In this document: one piece after another, positions 47,958 to 57,568 of the stretch
How the letters are laid out: the number at the start of each line of letters is the position of its first letter
How positions within the stretch are numbered: the first letter of the stretch is position 1
Source: Stutzerimonas sp. S1
Lineage (GTDB): Bacteria > Pseudomonadota > Gammaproteobacteria > Pseudomonadales > Pseudomonadaceae
DNA: 64,000 bases
Assembly (NCBI RefSeq): GCF_025966695.1
Contig: NZ_JAOEIY010000006.1
Coordinates: 310,001-374,000, forward strand
Direction: 5' to 3'
Program-made: the position numbers and the translations under genes
The notes under the pieces: model-generated
The model's database searches: none
Seen by the model: the letters and a program-made list of their open reading frames with translations, nothing else
What the model was told of the DNA's origin: nothing

Positions 47958-49334
47958 ATGTTCGAAAACCTAACCGATCGCCTGTCACAAACACTTCGCC
48001 ATGTCACCGGCAAGGCGAAGCTGACCGAGGACAACATCAAGGACACTCTGCGCGAGGTGCGGATGGCCCTGCTCGAGGCCGACGTCGCGTTGCCAGTGGT
48101 CAAGGAGTTCGTCAACAAGGTCAAGGAACGTGCGGTCGGCACTGAGGTGTCGAAGAGCCTGACTCCAGGGCAGGCATTCGTGAAGATCGTTCGTGCCGAG
48201 CTCGAGGAGCTGATGGGCGCTGCCAACGAGGACCTGGCGCTGCATGTGGCACCGCCAGCGATCGTGCTGATGGCGGGCCTGCAGGGTGCGGGCAAGACCA
48301 CAACGGTCGGCAAGCTCGCGCGCTTCCTCAAGGAGCGTAAGAAGAAGTCGGTAATGGTTGTGTCTGCCGACGTCTACCGTCCTGCTGCAATCAAGCAGTT
48401 GGAGACCTTGGCGAACGACGTGGGTGTTACCTTCTTCCCATCCGATATCACGCAGAAGCCTGTAGAGATCGCTCAGGCAGCCATTCGCGAAGCCAAGCTT
48501 AAATTCATCGATGTGGTGCTGGTTGATACTGCTGGTCGTCTGGCCGTCGATGCCGAAATGATGGCTGAGATCCAGGCCGTGCATGCGGCGATCAAACCTG
48601 CCGAAACGCTGTTCGTGGTCGACGCCATGACGGGTCAGGATGCTGCCAATACCGCCAAGGCGTTCGGTGATGCGCTGCCGCTGACCGGTGTGGTACTAAC
48701 AAAAGTTGATGGCGATGCGCGTGGCGGTGCTGCGTTGTCGGTGCGTCATATCACCGGCAAGCCGATCAAGTTCCTCGGTATGGGCGAGAAGAGCGATGCG
48801 CTCGAGCCATTCCATCCGGACCGGATCGCTTCGCGCATTCTCGGTATGGGCGATGTGCTCAGCCTGATCGAGCAGGCCGAGCAGACGCTCGATCGCGAGA
48901 AGGCCGAGAAGCTCACCAAGAAGCTGAAGAAGGGTAAGGGCTTCGATCTCGAGGATTTCCGCGACCAGTTACAGCAGATGAAGAACATGGGCGGGCTCGG
49001 TGGGTTGATGGACAAGCTTCCCTCCATTGGCGGTGTCAATCTCTCGCAGATGGGGCACGCGCAGGGGGCGGCAGAGAAGCAATTCAAGCAGATGGAGGCG
49101 ATCATCAACTCGATGACGCCGGCCGAGCGACGTAACCCTGATCTCATCAGCGGCTCGCGCAAGCGCCGCATTGCGCTGGGCTCTGGCACTCAAGTGCAGG
49201 ACATCGGTCGCCTGATCAAGCAGCACAAACAGATGCAGAAGATGATGAAGAAGGTCACCGGCAAGGGCGGTATGGCCAAGATGATGCGCGGCATGGGCGG
49301 TATGTTCCCAGGCGGTGGCATGCCGAAGTTCTAG
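47958..49334 (+). CDS. ffh: Signal recognition particle protein Ffh
   Basis: This GTPase binds 4.5S RNA and signal sequences and targets nascent membrane proteins to FtsY. The 458-residue product has the N helical bundle (1-90), then G1 GLQGAGKTT (107-115), DTAGR, TKVDGDARGG and the M domain. The M domain is Met-rich at the end (MMKKVTGKGGMAKMMRGMGGMFPGGG in parts). Its own start lies at 47958; an in-frame codon at 47904 was rejected. About 180 bp with the rpsP promoter follow. Confidence 0.97.
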   Translation: MFENLTDRLSQTLRHVTGKAKLTEDNIKDTLREVRMALLEADVALPVVKEFVNKVKERAVGTEVSKSLTPGQAFVKIVRAELEELMGAANEDLALHVAPPAIVLMAGLQGAGKTTTVGKLARFLKERKKKSVMVVSADVYRPAAIKQLETLANDVGVTFFPSDITQKPVEIAQAAIREAKLKFIDVVLVDTAGRLAVDAEMMAEIQAVHAAIKPAETLFVVDAMTGQDAANTAKAFGDALPLTGVVLTKVDGDARGGAALSVRHITGKPIKFLGMGEKSDALEPFHPDRIASRILGMGDVLSLIEQAEQTLDREKAEKLTKKLKKGKGFDLEDFRDQLQQMKNMGGLGGLMDKLPSIGGVNLSQMGHAQGAAEKQFKQMEAIINSMTPAERRNPDLISGSRKRRIALGSGTQVQDIGRLIKQHKQMQKMMKKVTGKGGMAKMMRGMGGMFPGGGMPKF

Positions 49335-49415
49335 TGCTTCCGGTGCGGCTGGTGAATGCGCGAGTCTTGCGTCTCTCCAAGGCGTAGCCACTTTCCGCTC
49401 TTTTGAAAAAGCCAT

Positions 49416-49443
49416 TTGCAAAATTCCGGATAATCCTTAGAAT
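49416..49443 (+). promoter_or_regulatory. Candidate sigma-70 promoter of the rpsP-rplS operon
   Basis: TTGCAA (49416-49421) and TAGAAT (49438-49443) are 16 bases apart, about 69 bases before the rpsP start. A GC-rich CCTTTCGGGCC stem follows, as in stringent-type promoters. Confidence 0.6.
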
Positions 49444-49511
49444 ATGCGGCCTTTCGGGCCTTGGGCCCTGCATTCAAGATTTGCTGTACCGACTACAGGA
49501 ACGATGTTCAC

Positions 49512-49763
49512 ATGGTAACTATTCGTCTCGCCCGTGGCGGCTCCAAGAAGCGCCCTTTCTACCACCTGACCGTGACCAACAGCCGCAATGCGCGCGATGG
49601 TCGCTTCGTTGAGCGCATCGGCTTCTTCAATCCGATCGCCACTGGTGCTGAACTGAAGCTTTCTGTTAACCAGGAGCGTGCCGCGTATTGGCTGAGCCAG
49701 GGCGCCCAGCCGTCTGAGCGCGTTGCTCAGCTGCTGAAGGAAGCTGCCAAGGCCGCTGCCTGA
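49512..49763 (+). CDS. rpsP: 30S ribosomal protein S16
   Basis: The 83-residue S16 starts [41 protein letters not shown] in two recognised blocks and ends KAAA. First gene of rpsP-rimM-trmD-rplS, the usual gamma-proteobacterial order. It binds 16S rRNA and is needed for 30S assembly. Confidence 0.98.
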   Translation: MVTIRLARGGSKKRPFYHLTVTNSRNARDGRFVERIGFFNPIATGAELKLSVNQERAAYWLSQGAQPSERVAQLLKEAAKAAA

Positions 49764-49768
49764 ATCGC

Positions 49769-50305
49769 ATGAACGCAACGTCTGCTCCGGCCGAAGACCT
49801 GATAGTTATCGGCAAGATCGTTTCGGTGCATGGCGTGCGTGGTGATGTAAAGGTCTATTCCTTTACGGATCCGATCGACAATCTGCTCGATTACCGTCAT
49901 TGGACGCTTCGGCGAGGTGATGAGGTCAAGCAGGTTGAGCTGGTCAAGGGCCGGCTTCAGGGCAAGATCCTGGTAGCGACGCTGAAGGGTTTGAATGATC
50001 GAGAAGTTGCGCGTACTTACGCGGATTTCGAGATATGCATCCCGCGTGCGGAGCTGCCAGCGCTGGCTGGTGACGAGTATTACTGGTTTCAACTTCAGGG
50101 TCTGAAGGTCGTCAATCAGCTTGAGCAAGTGCTTGGCGTTGTGGATCACCTGCTCGAAACCGGGGCCAACGATGTTCTGGTGGTCAAGCCCTGTGCGGGC
50201 AGCCTGGATGATCGTGAGCGACTGCTGCCTTATACCGATCAGTGCGTGCAACGTATCGATCTGGATGCGGGAGAGATGCGGGTCGACTGGGATGCGGATT
50301 TCTGA
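49769..50305 (+). CDS. rimM: 16S rRNA processing protein RimM
   Basis: The 178-residue RimM helps mature the 30S head. It has an N-terminal [23 protein letters not shown] barrel and a PRC-like C-terminal domain with [13 protein letters not shown] and VDWDADF. The ATG lies 5 bp after rpsP; trmD follows 5 bp later. Confidence 0.97.
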   Translation: MNATSAPAEDLIVIGKIVSVHGVRGDVKVYSFTDPIDNLLDYRHWTLRRGDEVKQVELVKGRLQGKILVATLKGLNDREVARTYADFEICIPRAELPALAGDEYYWFQLQGLKVVNQLEQVLGVVDHLLETGANDVLVVKPCAGSLDDRERLLPYTDQCVQRIDLDAGEMRVDWDADF

Positions 50306-50310
50306 GTCTC

Positions 50311-51063
50311 ATGCCTGGTTTACGCGTTGAAGTCATCAGTCTGTTCCCGGAAATGTTTGCCGCAATTAGCGATTATGGAATAACCAGTCGCGCGGTCAGA
50401 CAGGGGCTGCTGGAGTTGCGCTGCTGGAATCCTCGTCACTACACCGAGGATCGCCATCAGACCGTGGATGACCGGCCATTTGGTGGCGGCCCCGGAATGG
50501 TGATGAAAATCGAACCTCTGGAGCGCGCTCTGGCTGATGCCAGACAGGCTGCAGGGGAAGGGGCGAAAGTGATCTATCTTTCGCCACAGGGGCGCCAGCT
50601 GAAGCAGGCCAGCGTTCGTGAGTTGGCCAAAGAGGAGGCGCTGATCCTCATCGCTGGCCGCTATGAAGGTATCGACGAGCGCTTTATCGAGGCGCACGTG
50701 GATGAGGAGTGGTCAATCGGCGACTACGTGCTGTCCGGTGGTGAGCTGCCGGCAATGGTACTGATCGATGCTGTGACCAGGTTGCTCCCAGGAGCTCTGG
50801 GGCATGCTGATTCGGCCGAGGAGGATTCGTTCACTGACGGCCTGCTCGACTGCCCGCATTACACGCGACCGGAAGTGTATGCGGATAAACGTGTTCCTGA
50901 GGTGCTGCTCAGTGGCAATCATGAACACATCCGGCGCTGGCGCTTGCAGCAGTCCCTCGGAAGGACCTGGGAGCGTCGGGCCGATCTTCTGGATAGCCGC
51001 TCGCTTTCTGGGGAAGAACAGAAGCTGCTGGCGGAGTACATCCGTCAGCGGGACGATAGTTAA
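50311..51063 (+). CDS. trmD: tRNA (guanine-37-N1)-methyltransferase
   Basis: TrmD methylates G37 of tRNAs and prevents frameshifting. The 250-residue SPOUT (trefoil-knot) enzyme has [56 protein letters not shown] and the YTRPEVY segment. ATG 50311 starts [11 protein letters not shown]; a frame extending back into rimM was rejected. Confidence 0.97.
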   Translation: MPGLRVEVISLFPEMFAAISDYGITSRAVRQGLLELRCWNPRHYTEDRHQTVDDRPFGGGPGMVMKIEPLERALADARQAAGEGAKVIYLSPQGRQLKQASVRELAKEEALILIAGRYEGIDERFIEAHVDEEWSIGDYVLSGGELPAMVLIDAVTRLLPGALGHADSAEEDSFTDGLLDCPHYTRPEVYADKRVPEVLLSGNHEHIRRWRLQQSLGRTWERRADLLDSRSLSGEEQKLLAEYIRQRDDS

Positions 51064-51111
51064 CGTAACGTATCGATGGCAGGCCGTACGGGTTTGTCTT
51101 AGGAGCACAGC

Positions 51112-51462
51112 ATGACCAACAAGATCATTCAGCAGCTCGAAGCCGAGCAGATGAACAAAGAAATCCCCTCGTTCGCCCCGGGTGACACCGTGGTCGTACA
51201 GGTGAAGGTGAAGGAAGGTGATCGTCAGCGCCTCCAGGCCTTCGAGGGCGTGGTAATCGGTAAGCGTAACCGTGGGCTGAACAGCGCGTTCACCGTTCGC
51301 AAGATCTCCAACGGCGTAGGCGTCGAGCGTACTTTCCAGACCTACAGCCCGATGGTCGACAGCCTGAGCGTCAAGCGCCGCGGCGATGTTCGCAAGGCCA
51401 AGCTGTACTACCTCCGCGACCTGTCCGGCAAGGCAGCTCGCATCAAGGAGAAGCTGTCCTGA
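51112..51462 (+). CDS. rplS: 50S ribosomal protein L19
   Basis: The 116-residue L19 has [29 protein letters not shown] in two blocks, [12 protein letters not shown], and the C-terminal [28 protein letters not shown] precedes the ATG. Last gene of the operon; terminator follows 23 bp later. Confidence 0.98.
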   Translation: MTNKIIQQLEAEQMNKEIPSFAPGDTVVVQVKVKEGDRQRLQAFEGVVIGKRNRGLNSAFTVRKISNGVGVERTFQTYSPMVDSLSVKRRGDVRKAKLYYLRDLSGKAARIKEKLS

Positions 51463-51484
51463 GGGCAGCAGCTCCGGCGTACTG

Positions 51485-51513
51485 AAAAAAGCAGCCTTTG
51501 GGCTGCTTTTTTT
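51485..51513 (+). terminator. Terminator of the rpsP-rplS operon
   Basis: AAAAAGCAGCC and GGCTGCTTTTTT arms around a TTTG loop with a run of T. Confidence 0.9.
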
Positions 51514-51613
51514 GTGCCTGCCTACCGGGCCGCAGACCGCAAGGCGTTCGTCGGTTTGGTTTGGCAGGTGGGTTGTGAAAGACTCGTGAGCGCTATTGAC
51601 GAGATGCCTCGAT

Positions 51614-52510
51614 ATGCCGGCTATACACGATCCGATCATCGATCGCTTTCTTGATGCGCTGTGGCTGGAAAAAGGCCTGGCGGACAACACACGCGACGCC
51701 TATAGCAGTGATCTCGCCTTGTTCAATGGCTGGCTAGCTGAGCAGGGCGTGCTGTTGATTGATGCTGGGCGTGACGTCATTCTCGATCACCTGGCGTGGC
51801 GCTTGGCCAATGGATACAAGGCACGCTCGACCGCGCGATTTCTTTCTGGCTTGCGTGGCTTCTACCGCTATCTGTTGCGCGAGGGGGTAATTACGGTCGA
51901 TCCGACCCTGCGGGTCGATCTGCCGAAGCTCGGTCGGCCGTTGCCCAAGGCCCTTTCCGAGGCAGATGTCGAAGCATTGCTGGCTGCGCCTGATGTCGGT
52001 GATCCGCTTGGTCTGCGTGATCGGGCGATGCTTGAGGTGCTATACGCCTGCGGGCTGCGGGTCAGCGAGTTGGTCGGGCTGGGATGGGAGCAGGTGAGCC
52101 TGCGCCAAGGGGTGCTGCGGACCTTCGGCAAGGGCAACAAGGAGCGACTGGTGCCGCTGGGCGATGAGGCCATGCACTGGCTGGCGCGTTATCAGCGCGA
52201 GGCTCGAGCAGTTCTGCTCGGTGACAATCTCTCGGATGTGGTATTTCCGAGTCGGCGAGGCGAGCAGATGACGCGCCAGACTTTCTGGCACCGGATCAAG
52301 CTGCACGCGAAGCGCGCGGGAATCGCAGCATCCATTTCGCCACATACGTTACGTCACGCCTTCGCCACTCATCTGCTCAATCACGGTGCCGACCTGCGTA
52401 CCGTGCAGATGCTGCTCGGCCATAGCGATCTTTCGACCACGCAGATCTATACCCATGTAGCGCGTGCGCGTCTGCAGGCGCTCCATGCAGCGCATCATCC
52501 GCGTGGCTAG
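51614..52510 (+). CDS. xerD: Site-specific tyrosine recombinase XerD
   Basis: XerD resolves chromosome dimers at dif with XerC and FtsK. The 298-residue product (standard length) has ALWLEKGLADNTRDAYSSDL, LYACGLRVSELVGL (catalytic Arg), HTLRHAFATHLLNHGADLR (His, Arg) and LGHSDLSTTQIYTHV (His, Tyr nucleophile). I start at ATG 51614 (MPAIHDPIIDRF); TTG at 51596 has nothing to recommend it. dsbC is the next gene, as is usual in Pseudomonas. Confidence 0.96.
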   Translation: MPAIHDPIIDRFLDALWLEKGLADNTRDAYSSDLALFNGWLAEQGVLLIDAGRDVILDHLAWRLANGYKARSTARFLSGLRGFYRYLLREGVITVDPTLRVDLPKLGRPLPKALSEADVEALLAAPDVGDPLGLRDRAMLEVLYACGLRVSELVGLGWEQVSLRQGVLRTFGKGNKERLVPLGDEAMHWLARYQREARAVLLGDNLSDVVFPSRRGEQMTRQTFWHRIKLHAKRAGIAASISPHTLRHAFATHLLNHGADLRTVQMLLGHSDLSTTQIYTHVARARLQALHAAHHPRG

Positions 52511-52589
52511 CGAGATGCACCCAGCAGTCTGACGATGGCGGCTGTGCTAGTCTATGCACCTTTTCTTTGGCGCCGCTCCAGGAGTTTTC

Positions 52590-53315
52590 ATGCGCGTGAT
52601 TCGTTTGTTCGCCGCCGCGACCGTCGGCCTGGTCAGTACCTTTAGCCTGGCTGCCGATCCCGATCAGGCGATTCGTCAGGTGTTGCAGTCGGCCCAGCCT
52701 GACCTGCCAATCGAGGCTATCGCCGAAAGCCCGATGCCGGGCCTCTATCAGGTGCAGCTCAAAGGCGGGCGTCAGCTCTATGCCAGTCCGGACGGGCAGT
52801 TCGTTCTGCAGGGCTTCCTGTACCGCTTCGAGGGTGGTCAGGCGATCAATTTGACCGAGCAAGCTCAGAGCCAGTCGATCGCCAAGGAGATCAATGCGAT
52901 TCCCGCGAGCGAGATGGTGGTGTTTGCGCCGAAGAATCCTAAAACGCACATCACGGTGTTCACCGACACTGATTGTGGCTACTGCCAGAAACTCCATAGC
53001 GAGGTCCCCGAGCTGAATGGCATGGGGGTAGAGGTTCGCTATGTGGCGTTCCCTCGGCAGGGCATGGGTAGTCATGGCGCCAACACACTGACGAGCGTTT
53101 GGTGCGCCAAGGACCGTCAGGCGGCTATGAATCTGGCGAAAGCGCGCAAGGACGTCCCCGCAGCAAGCTGTGATAACCCAATCGCCAAGCAGTACGAGAT
53201 GGGGCAGTTGATTGGTGTTCAGGGTACTCCAGCCATCATTCTCGCCGATGGGCAGATGATTCCGGGCTACCAGCCGGCTGCGCAGCTGGCCGAGTTGGCG
53301 CTCAAAGCCAATTAA
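52590..53315 (+). CDS. dsbC: Thiol:disulfide interchange protein DsbC
   Basis: This is a periplasmic disulfide isomerase. The 241-residue product has a signal peptide (cut near STFSLA, about 21) and a dimerisation domain to about residue 85. The thioredoxin-like domain has the active site CGYC (129-132) and a second Cys pair (WCAKD and ASCDNP). AGGAG precedes the ATG. Follows xerD. Confidence 0.95.
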   Translation: MRVIRLFAAATVGLVSTFSLAADPDQAIRQVLQSAQPDLPIEAIAESPMPGLYQVQLKGGRQLYASPDGQFVLQGFLYRFEGGQAINLTEQAQSQSIAKEINAIPASEMVVFAPKNPKTHITVFTDTDCGYCQKLHSEVPELNGMGVEVRYVAFPRQGMGSHGANTLTSVWCAKDRQAAMNLAKARKDVPAASCDNPIAKQYEMGQLIGVQGTPAIILADGQMIPGYQPAAQLAELALKAN

Positions 53316-53415
53316 CCCGCGCAGCGCCGTCGGTCGGCAGTACTGCGGCCCCGTCGACATCGGTCGAGCGATTGCTGTCCTTACGAGTGTCGAAAACTCA
53401 CTGAGGGCGGCAGTT

Positions 53416-53931
53416 ATGAAGCTCGACGGTTCCTGTCACTGTCAGGCTGTGCGGTTCACGCTCGAGTCTGCTCAGCCTTACCCATTCATGCGCTGCTACT
53501 GTTCGATCTGCCGCAAGACGGCGGGCGGCGGTGGTTACGCCATCAACCTTGGCGGCGATTATCGTTCGCTCATTGTCGAGGGCCGAGAGTATCTGCGTGT
53601 CTATCGAGCGCGCCTGGTTGATGCGCAGAGTGGCACTGTGATGCTCAGCAGCGCTCGCCGGCACTTCTGCGGGGAGTGTGGCAGTGCGCTCTGGTTATGG
53701 GATCCGAACTGGCCGGAGCTGGTCCATCCGCACGCCTCGGCAATTGATACGCCGTTGCCGGTCCCTCCACATAACACGCATATGATGCTCGATTGCAAAG
53801 CGAGTTGGGTGATGCCGCAAGTTGCTCCCGGCGACAGCTGCTTCGGTGAATATCCGAACGAGTCATTGGCGCAATGGCACCAGCGGCTTGGCTTGGTCGG
53901 CGCAGAGGATGCCTTCGGCAAGGCTGATTGA
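53416..53931 (+). CDS. GFA family (glutathione-dependent formaldehyde-activating-like) protein
   Basis: The 171-residue protein has the GFA/CENP-V zinc-binding cysteines: GSCHC (C7, C9), CYCSIC (C27, C29, C32) and FCGECGS (C85, C88). Substrate varies in the family, and formaldehyde activation is not assured. GGGCGGC precedes the ATG loosely. It lies between dsbC and hom, independent of both. Confidence 0.87.
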   Translation: MKLDGSCHCQAVRFTLESAQPYPFMRCYCSICRKTAGGGGYAINLGGDYRSLIVEGREYLRVYRARLVDAQSGTVMLSSARRHFCGECGSALWLWDPNWPELVHPHASAIDTPLPVPPHNTHMMLDCKASWVMPQVAPGDSCFGEYPNESLAQWHQRLGLVGAEDAFGKAD

Positions 53932-54014
53932 CTAAAGCCTGCGCCCTTCGTAATGTGCGACTCTTTTGTTCGGCCGGCGCCCCCGGCCGATCGCCGTGAA
54001 TGGGGGAGTGCAGC

Positions 54015-55319
54015 TTGAAACCGGTGAAAGTTGGCATCTGTGGGCTGGGAACCGTCGGTGGCGGCACCTTCAATGTGCTCAAGCGTAACGCCGAGGAGAT
54101 CGCCCGCCGTGCCGGTCGAGGTATCGAGGTTGCGCAGATCGCTACTCGCCAGCCGAATCCCAAATGCGATACCGCCGGCACACCGATCACCGACGATATC
54201 TTCGCCGTGGCCAACAATCCCGAGATCGACATCGTCGTCGAGCTGATCGGCGGCTATACGCTGGCGCGCGAGCTGGTGCTTAAAGCGATCGATAACGGTA
54301 AGCATGTGGTCACCGCCAACAAGGCGCTGATCGCCGTACACGGTAACGAAATCTTTGCCAAGGCTCGTGAGAAGGGCGTTATCGTCGCTTTCGAGGCCTC
54401 GGTAGCGGGTGGTATTCCGGTCATCAAGGCGATTCGCGAGGGGCTGGCAGGCAATCGCATCAACTGGCTGGCCGGCATCATCAACGGCACCGGCAACTTC
54501 ATTCTCACCGAGATGCGCGAGAAGGGCCGTACCTTCGACGACGTGCTCAAGGAAGCCCAGGCGCTGGGGTATGCCGAGACCGATCCGACCTTCGATGTCG
54601 AGGGTATCGATGCCGCGCACAAGCTGACCATTCTTGCGTCCATCGCTTTCGGTATCCCGCTGCAGTTCGACAAGGCCTATACCGAGGGCATCACCCAGCT
54701 GACCACGGCGGATGTCAACTACGCCGAGGCGCTGGGCTATCGCATCAAACACCTGGGTGTTGCACGGCGCACCGAGGCCGGCATCGAGCTGCGTGTGCAT
54801 CCGACGCTGATTCCGGCTGATCGTTTGATCGCCAACGTGAATGGCGTGATGAACGCGGTGATGGTCAACGGCGACGCCGTCGGCAGCACGTTGTATTACG
54901 GTGCCGGTGCCGGCATGGAGCCGACGGCATCGGCAGTAGTGGCGGATCTCGTCGATGTCGCTCGCGCGCTAACTACTGACCCGAACAACCGCGTGCCGCA
55001 TCTGGCGTTCCAGCCGGATTCTCTGTCCGATCACCCGATTCTGCCGATCTCGGCTTGCGAGAGCGCCTATTACCTGCGTATCCAGGCCAAGGATCATCCT
55101 GGCGTGCTGGCGCAGGTCGCTACCATCCTGTCCGAGCGCGGCATCAATATCGAGTCGATCATGCAGAAGGAGGTCGAGGAGCACGATGGCTTGGTGCCGG
55201 TGATTCTGGTCACCCACCGGGTGGTCGAGCAGCGTATCGACGATGCCATCGCCGCGCTGGAAGCGCTCGGCGATGTCGTGGGTAAGGTCGTGCGGATCCG
55301 CGTCGAACAGTTGATCTAA
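54015..55319 (+). CDS. hom: Homoserine dehydrogenase
   Basis: Hom reduces aspartate semialdehyde to homoserine (threonine and methionine path). The 434-residue product has GICGLGTVGGGTF, VTANKALIAVHG, NGTGNFILTEM, and a C-terminal ACT domain with ERGINIESIMQKEVEEHDG. I prefer the TTG at 54015: GGGGGAG lies 6-7 bases before it and the length matches Pseudomonas Hom. The ATG at 54000 would read through that ribosome site. thrC follows 54 bp later. Confidence 0.93.
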   Translation: MKPVKVGICGLGTVGGGTFNVLKRNAEEIARRAGRGIEVAQIATRQPNPKCDTAGTPITDDIFAVANNPEIDIVVELIGGYTLARELVLKAIDNGKHVVTANKALIAVHGNEIFAKAREKGVIVAFEASVAGGIPVIKAIREGLAGNRINWLAGIINGTGNFILTEMREKGRTFDDVLKEAQALGYAETDPTFDVEGIDAAHKLTILASIAFGIPLQFDKAYTEGITQLTTADVNYAEALGYRIKHLGVARRTEAGIELRVHPTLIPADRLIANVNGVMNAVMVNGDAVGSTLYYGAGAGMEPTASAVVADLVDVARALTTDPNNRVPHLAFQPDSLSDHPILPISACESAYYLRIQAKDHPGVLAQVATILSERGINIESIMQKEVEEHDGLVPVILVTHRVVEQRIDDAIAALEALGDVVGKVVRIRVEQLI

Positions 55320-55373
55320 CAGCCGTCCGGCTTCTCGAATACGAAGCCGGCGAAGAACCGAAGGTTTTGAACC

Positions 55374-56798
55374 ATGCGCTACATCAGCACCCGCGGCCAG
55401 GCGCCGGCCCTGAATTTTGAAGATGTGTTGCTGGCGGGCCTGGCCAGCGACGGCGGCCTCTACGTGCCGGAGAATCTGCCGCATTTTACCGTCGAGGAAA
55501 TCGCCTCGTGGACGGGCCTGCCATATCACGAGCTGGCTTTCAGGGTCATGCGCCCGTTCGTCAGCGGCAGCATTCCGGACGCCGACTTCAAGAAGATCCT
55601 CGAGGAAACCTATGCCACCGGTGATGGTGGCGTGTTTGCGCATGCTGCAGTTGCTCCGCTGCGTCAGTTGAACGGCAACGAATGGGTACTGGAGCTGTTC
55701 CACGGCCCGACCCTGGCGTTCAAGGACTTTGCCCTGCAACTGCTCGGCCGACTGCTCGACTACGTGCTGGCCAAGCGTGGCGAGCGCGTGGTGATCATGG
55801 GCGCCACTTCCGGCGATACCGGCTCGGCGGCCATCGAAGGGTGCCGCCGCTGCGACAACGTCGACATCTTCATCCTGCACCCGCACCAGCGTGTGTCTGA
55901 GGTGCAGCGTCGGCAGATGACCACCATCCTCGGCGAGAACATCCACAACATCGCCATCGAAGGCAACTTCGACGACTGCCAGGAGATGGTCAAGGCCAGT
56001 TTCGCCGATCAGGGTTTCCTCAAGGGCACCCGTCTGGTTGCGGTCAACTCGATCAACTGGGCGCGGATCATGGCCCAGATCGTCTACTACTTCCATGCGG
56101 CGCTGCAGCTGGGAGGCCCGGCGCGTTCCGTCGCCTTTTCGGTGCCCACCGGCAACTTCGGCGACATCTTCGCCGGCTACCTGGCGCGCAACATGGGGCT
56201 GCCGATCAGCCAGCTGATCGTTGCCACCAACCGCAACGACATCCTGCACCGTTTCATGAGCGGCAATCGCTACGACAAGGACACGCTGCATCCGTCGCTG
56301 TCGCCGTCGATGGATATCATGGTGTCGTCCAATTTCGAGCGCCTGCTGTTCGACCTCCACGGCCGTAGTGGCAAGGCGGTGGCTGATCTGCTGGATGCCT
56401 TCAAGGCCACAGGCAAGCTGTCCGTCGAAGAGGGCCGCTGGACCGAAGCGCGCAAGCTGTTCGATTCGCTCGCCGTGGATGATGAGCAGACCTGCGCGAC
56501 CATCGCTCAGGTGTTCAAGGAAACCGGCGAGCTGCTCGACCCGCACACCGCCATTGGCGTACGTGCTGCGCGTGAATGTCGGCGCAGCCTGAGCACGCCG
56601 ATGGTGACCTTGGGTACGGCGCATCCGGTGAAGTTCCCGGAGGCGGTGGAGAAGGCCGGTGTGGGCAAGGCGCTGGAATTGCCAGTGCACCTGGCCGATT
56701 TGTTCGAGCGTAGCGAGCGTTGCACGGTGCTGCCGAACGAACTGAAAGCCGTCCAGGCGTTCGTTGGGCAGCATGGCAATCGCGGCAAGCCGCTGTAA
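55374..56798 (+). CDS. thrC: Threonine synthase
   Basis: This PLP enzyme converts O-phosphohomoserine to threonine. The 474-residue product has the TS N-terminal domain (MRYISTRGQAP), the PLP-lysine block GPTLAFKDFALQ (K117), IMGATSGDTGSAAIEG and VPTGNFGDIFAGY. AAGG lies 12 bases before the ATG. It shares an operon with hom and ends at a strong terminator. Confidence 0.97.
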   Translation: MRYISTRGQAPALNFEDVLLAGLASDGGLYVPENLPHFTVEEIASWTGLPYHELAFRVMRPFVSGSIPDADFKKILEETYATGDGGVFAHAAVAPLRQLNGNEWVLELFHGPTLAFKDFALQLLGRLLDYVLAKRGERVVIMGATSGDTGSAAIEGCRRCDNVDIFILHPHQRVSEVQRRQMTTILGENIHNIAIEGNFDDCQEMVKASFADQGFLKGTRLVAVNSINWARIMAQIVYYFHAALQLGGPARSVAFSVPTGNFGDIFAGYLARNMGLPISQLIVATNRNDILHRFMSGNRYDKDTLHPSLSPSMDIMVSSNFERLLFDLHGRSGKAVADLLDAFKATGKLSVEEGRWTEARKLFDSLAVDDEQTCATIAQVFKETGELLDPHTAIGVRAARECRRSLSTPMVTLGTAHPVKFPEAVEKAGVGKALELPVHLADLFERSERCTVLPNELKAVQAFVGQHGNRGKPL

Positions 56799-56812
56799 GC
56801 CGGAGTTCAATG

Positions 56813-56844
56813 AAAAAGGCCAGTCGAGCGACTGGCCTTTTTTG
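56813..56844. terminator. Terminator between thrC and rnt
   Basis: AAAAAGGCCAGTCG and CGACTGGCCTTTTT arms around AG. Suitable for both convergent genes. Confidence 0.88.
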
Positions 56845-56893
56845 TTTTCGTTGGTCGCCGATCGCTGGCGACCGGTGGAAGCGGACGCGAATT

Positions 56894-57568
56894 TTAATCG
56901 TCGAACTCTTCCCAGCCACCCATTTCCCGCCAGCGGTTGACGATGCCGCAGAACAGCTCGGCGGTCTTCTCGGTATCGTAGCGCGCCGAGTGTGCCTCGC
57001 GTCCGTCGAAATCGATCCCGGCGGCCTGGCAGGCCTTGGCCAATACGGTCTGACCGTACGCGAGGCCGGCCAGCGTCGCCGTGTCGAAGCTGGAGAAGGG
57101 ATGGAACGGGTTGCGTTTGATATCGCAGCGCGCGATCGCAGCGTTGAGGAAGCCGAGGTCGAAGCTGCTGTTGTGGCCGACCAAGATCGCCCGCTTGCAC
57201 CCGCTGGACTTCACGGCCTTGCGAACGCTACGGAAGATCTCGTGCAGGGCGTGGTCTTCGCTGACCGCCATGCGCAGCGGGTGATCGAGCTTGATGCCAG
57301 TGAACTCCAGCGCTGCCGGCTCGATATTGGCGCCGGGGAAGGGCTCTACGCGGAAGAACAGGGTGTCTTGCGGGTAGAGCAGGCCTTGCTCGTCCATGCC
57401 AATGGTGACCGCGGCGATCTCCAGCAAGGCGTCGGTGGCACTGTTGAAGCCGCCACATTCGACGTCGATCACCACTGGCAGAAAGCCGCGAAAGCGTCGC
57501 GCCATTGGCGAGCGTGGTTTGCCAGGCAGACTGGTTTCCAGTTCGTCGTCGAAATGATCGTCACTCAT
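56894..57568 (-). CDS. rnt: Ribonuclease T
   Basis: This DEDDh 3'-exonuclease trims tRNA and other stable RNA 3' ends. The 224-residue product has the acidic pair in VIDVECGG (D35, E37), [13 protein letters not shown] (D137), and AHSARYD (H193, D198). GGAGG precedes the ATG, which overlaps the pyrC stop (ATGA), so the two genes are coupled. Confidence 0.96.
   Translation of the reverse strand: MSDDHFDDELETSLPGKPRSPMARRFRGFLPVVIDVECGGFNSATDALLEIAAVTIGMDEQGLLYPQDTLFFRVEPFPGANIEPAALEFTGIKLDHPLRMAVSEDHALHEIFRSVRKAVKSSGCKRAILVGHNSSFDLGFLNAAIARCDIKRNPFHPFSSFDTATLAGLAYGQTVLAKACQAAGIDFDGREAHSARYDTEKTAELFCGIVNRWREMGGWEEFDD

Noticed and set aside
54969..57200. 743-codon minus-strand frame across hom, thrC and rnt
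   Set aside because: It crosses three well supported genes and a strong terminator, and has no recognisable domain.
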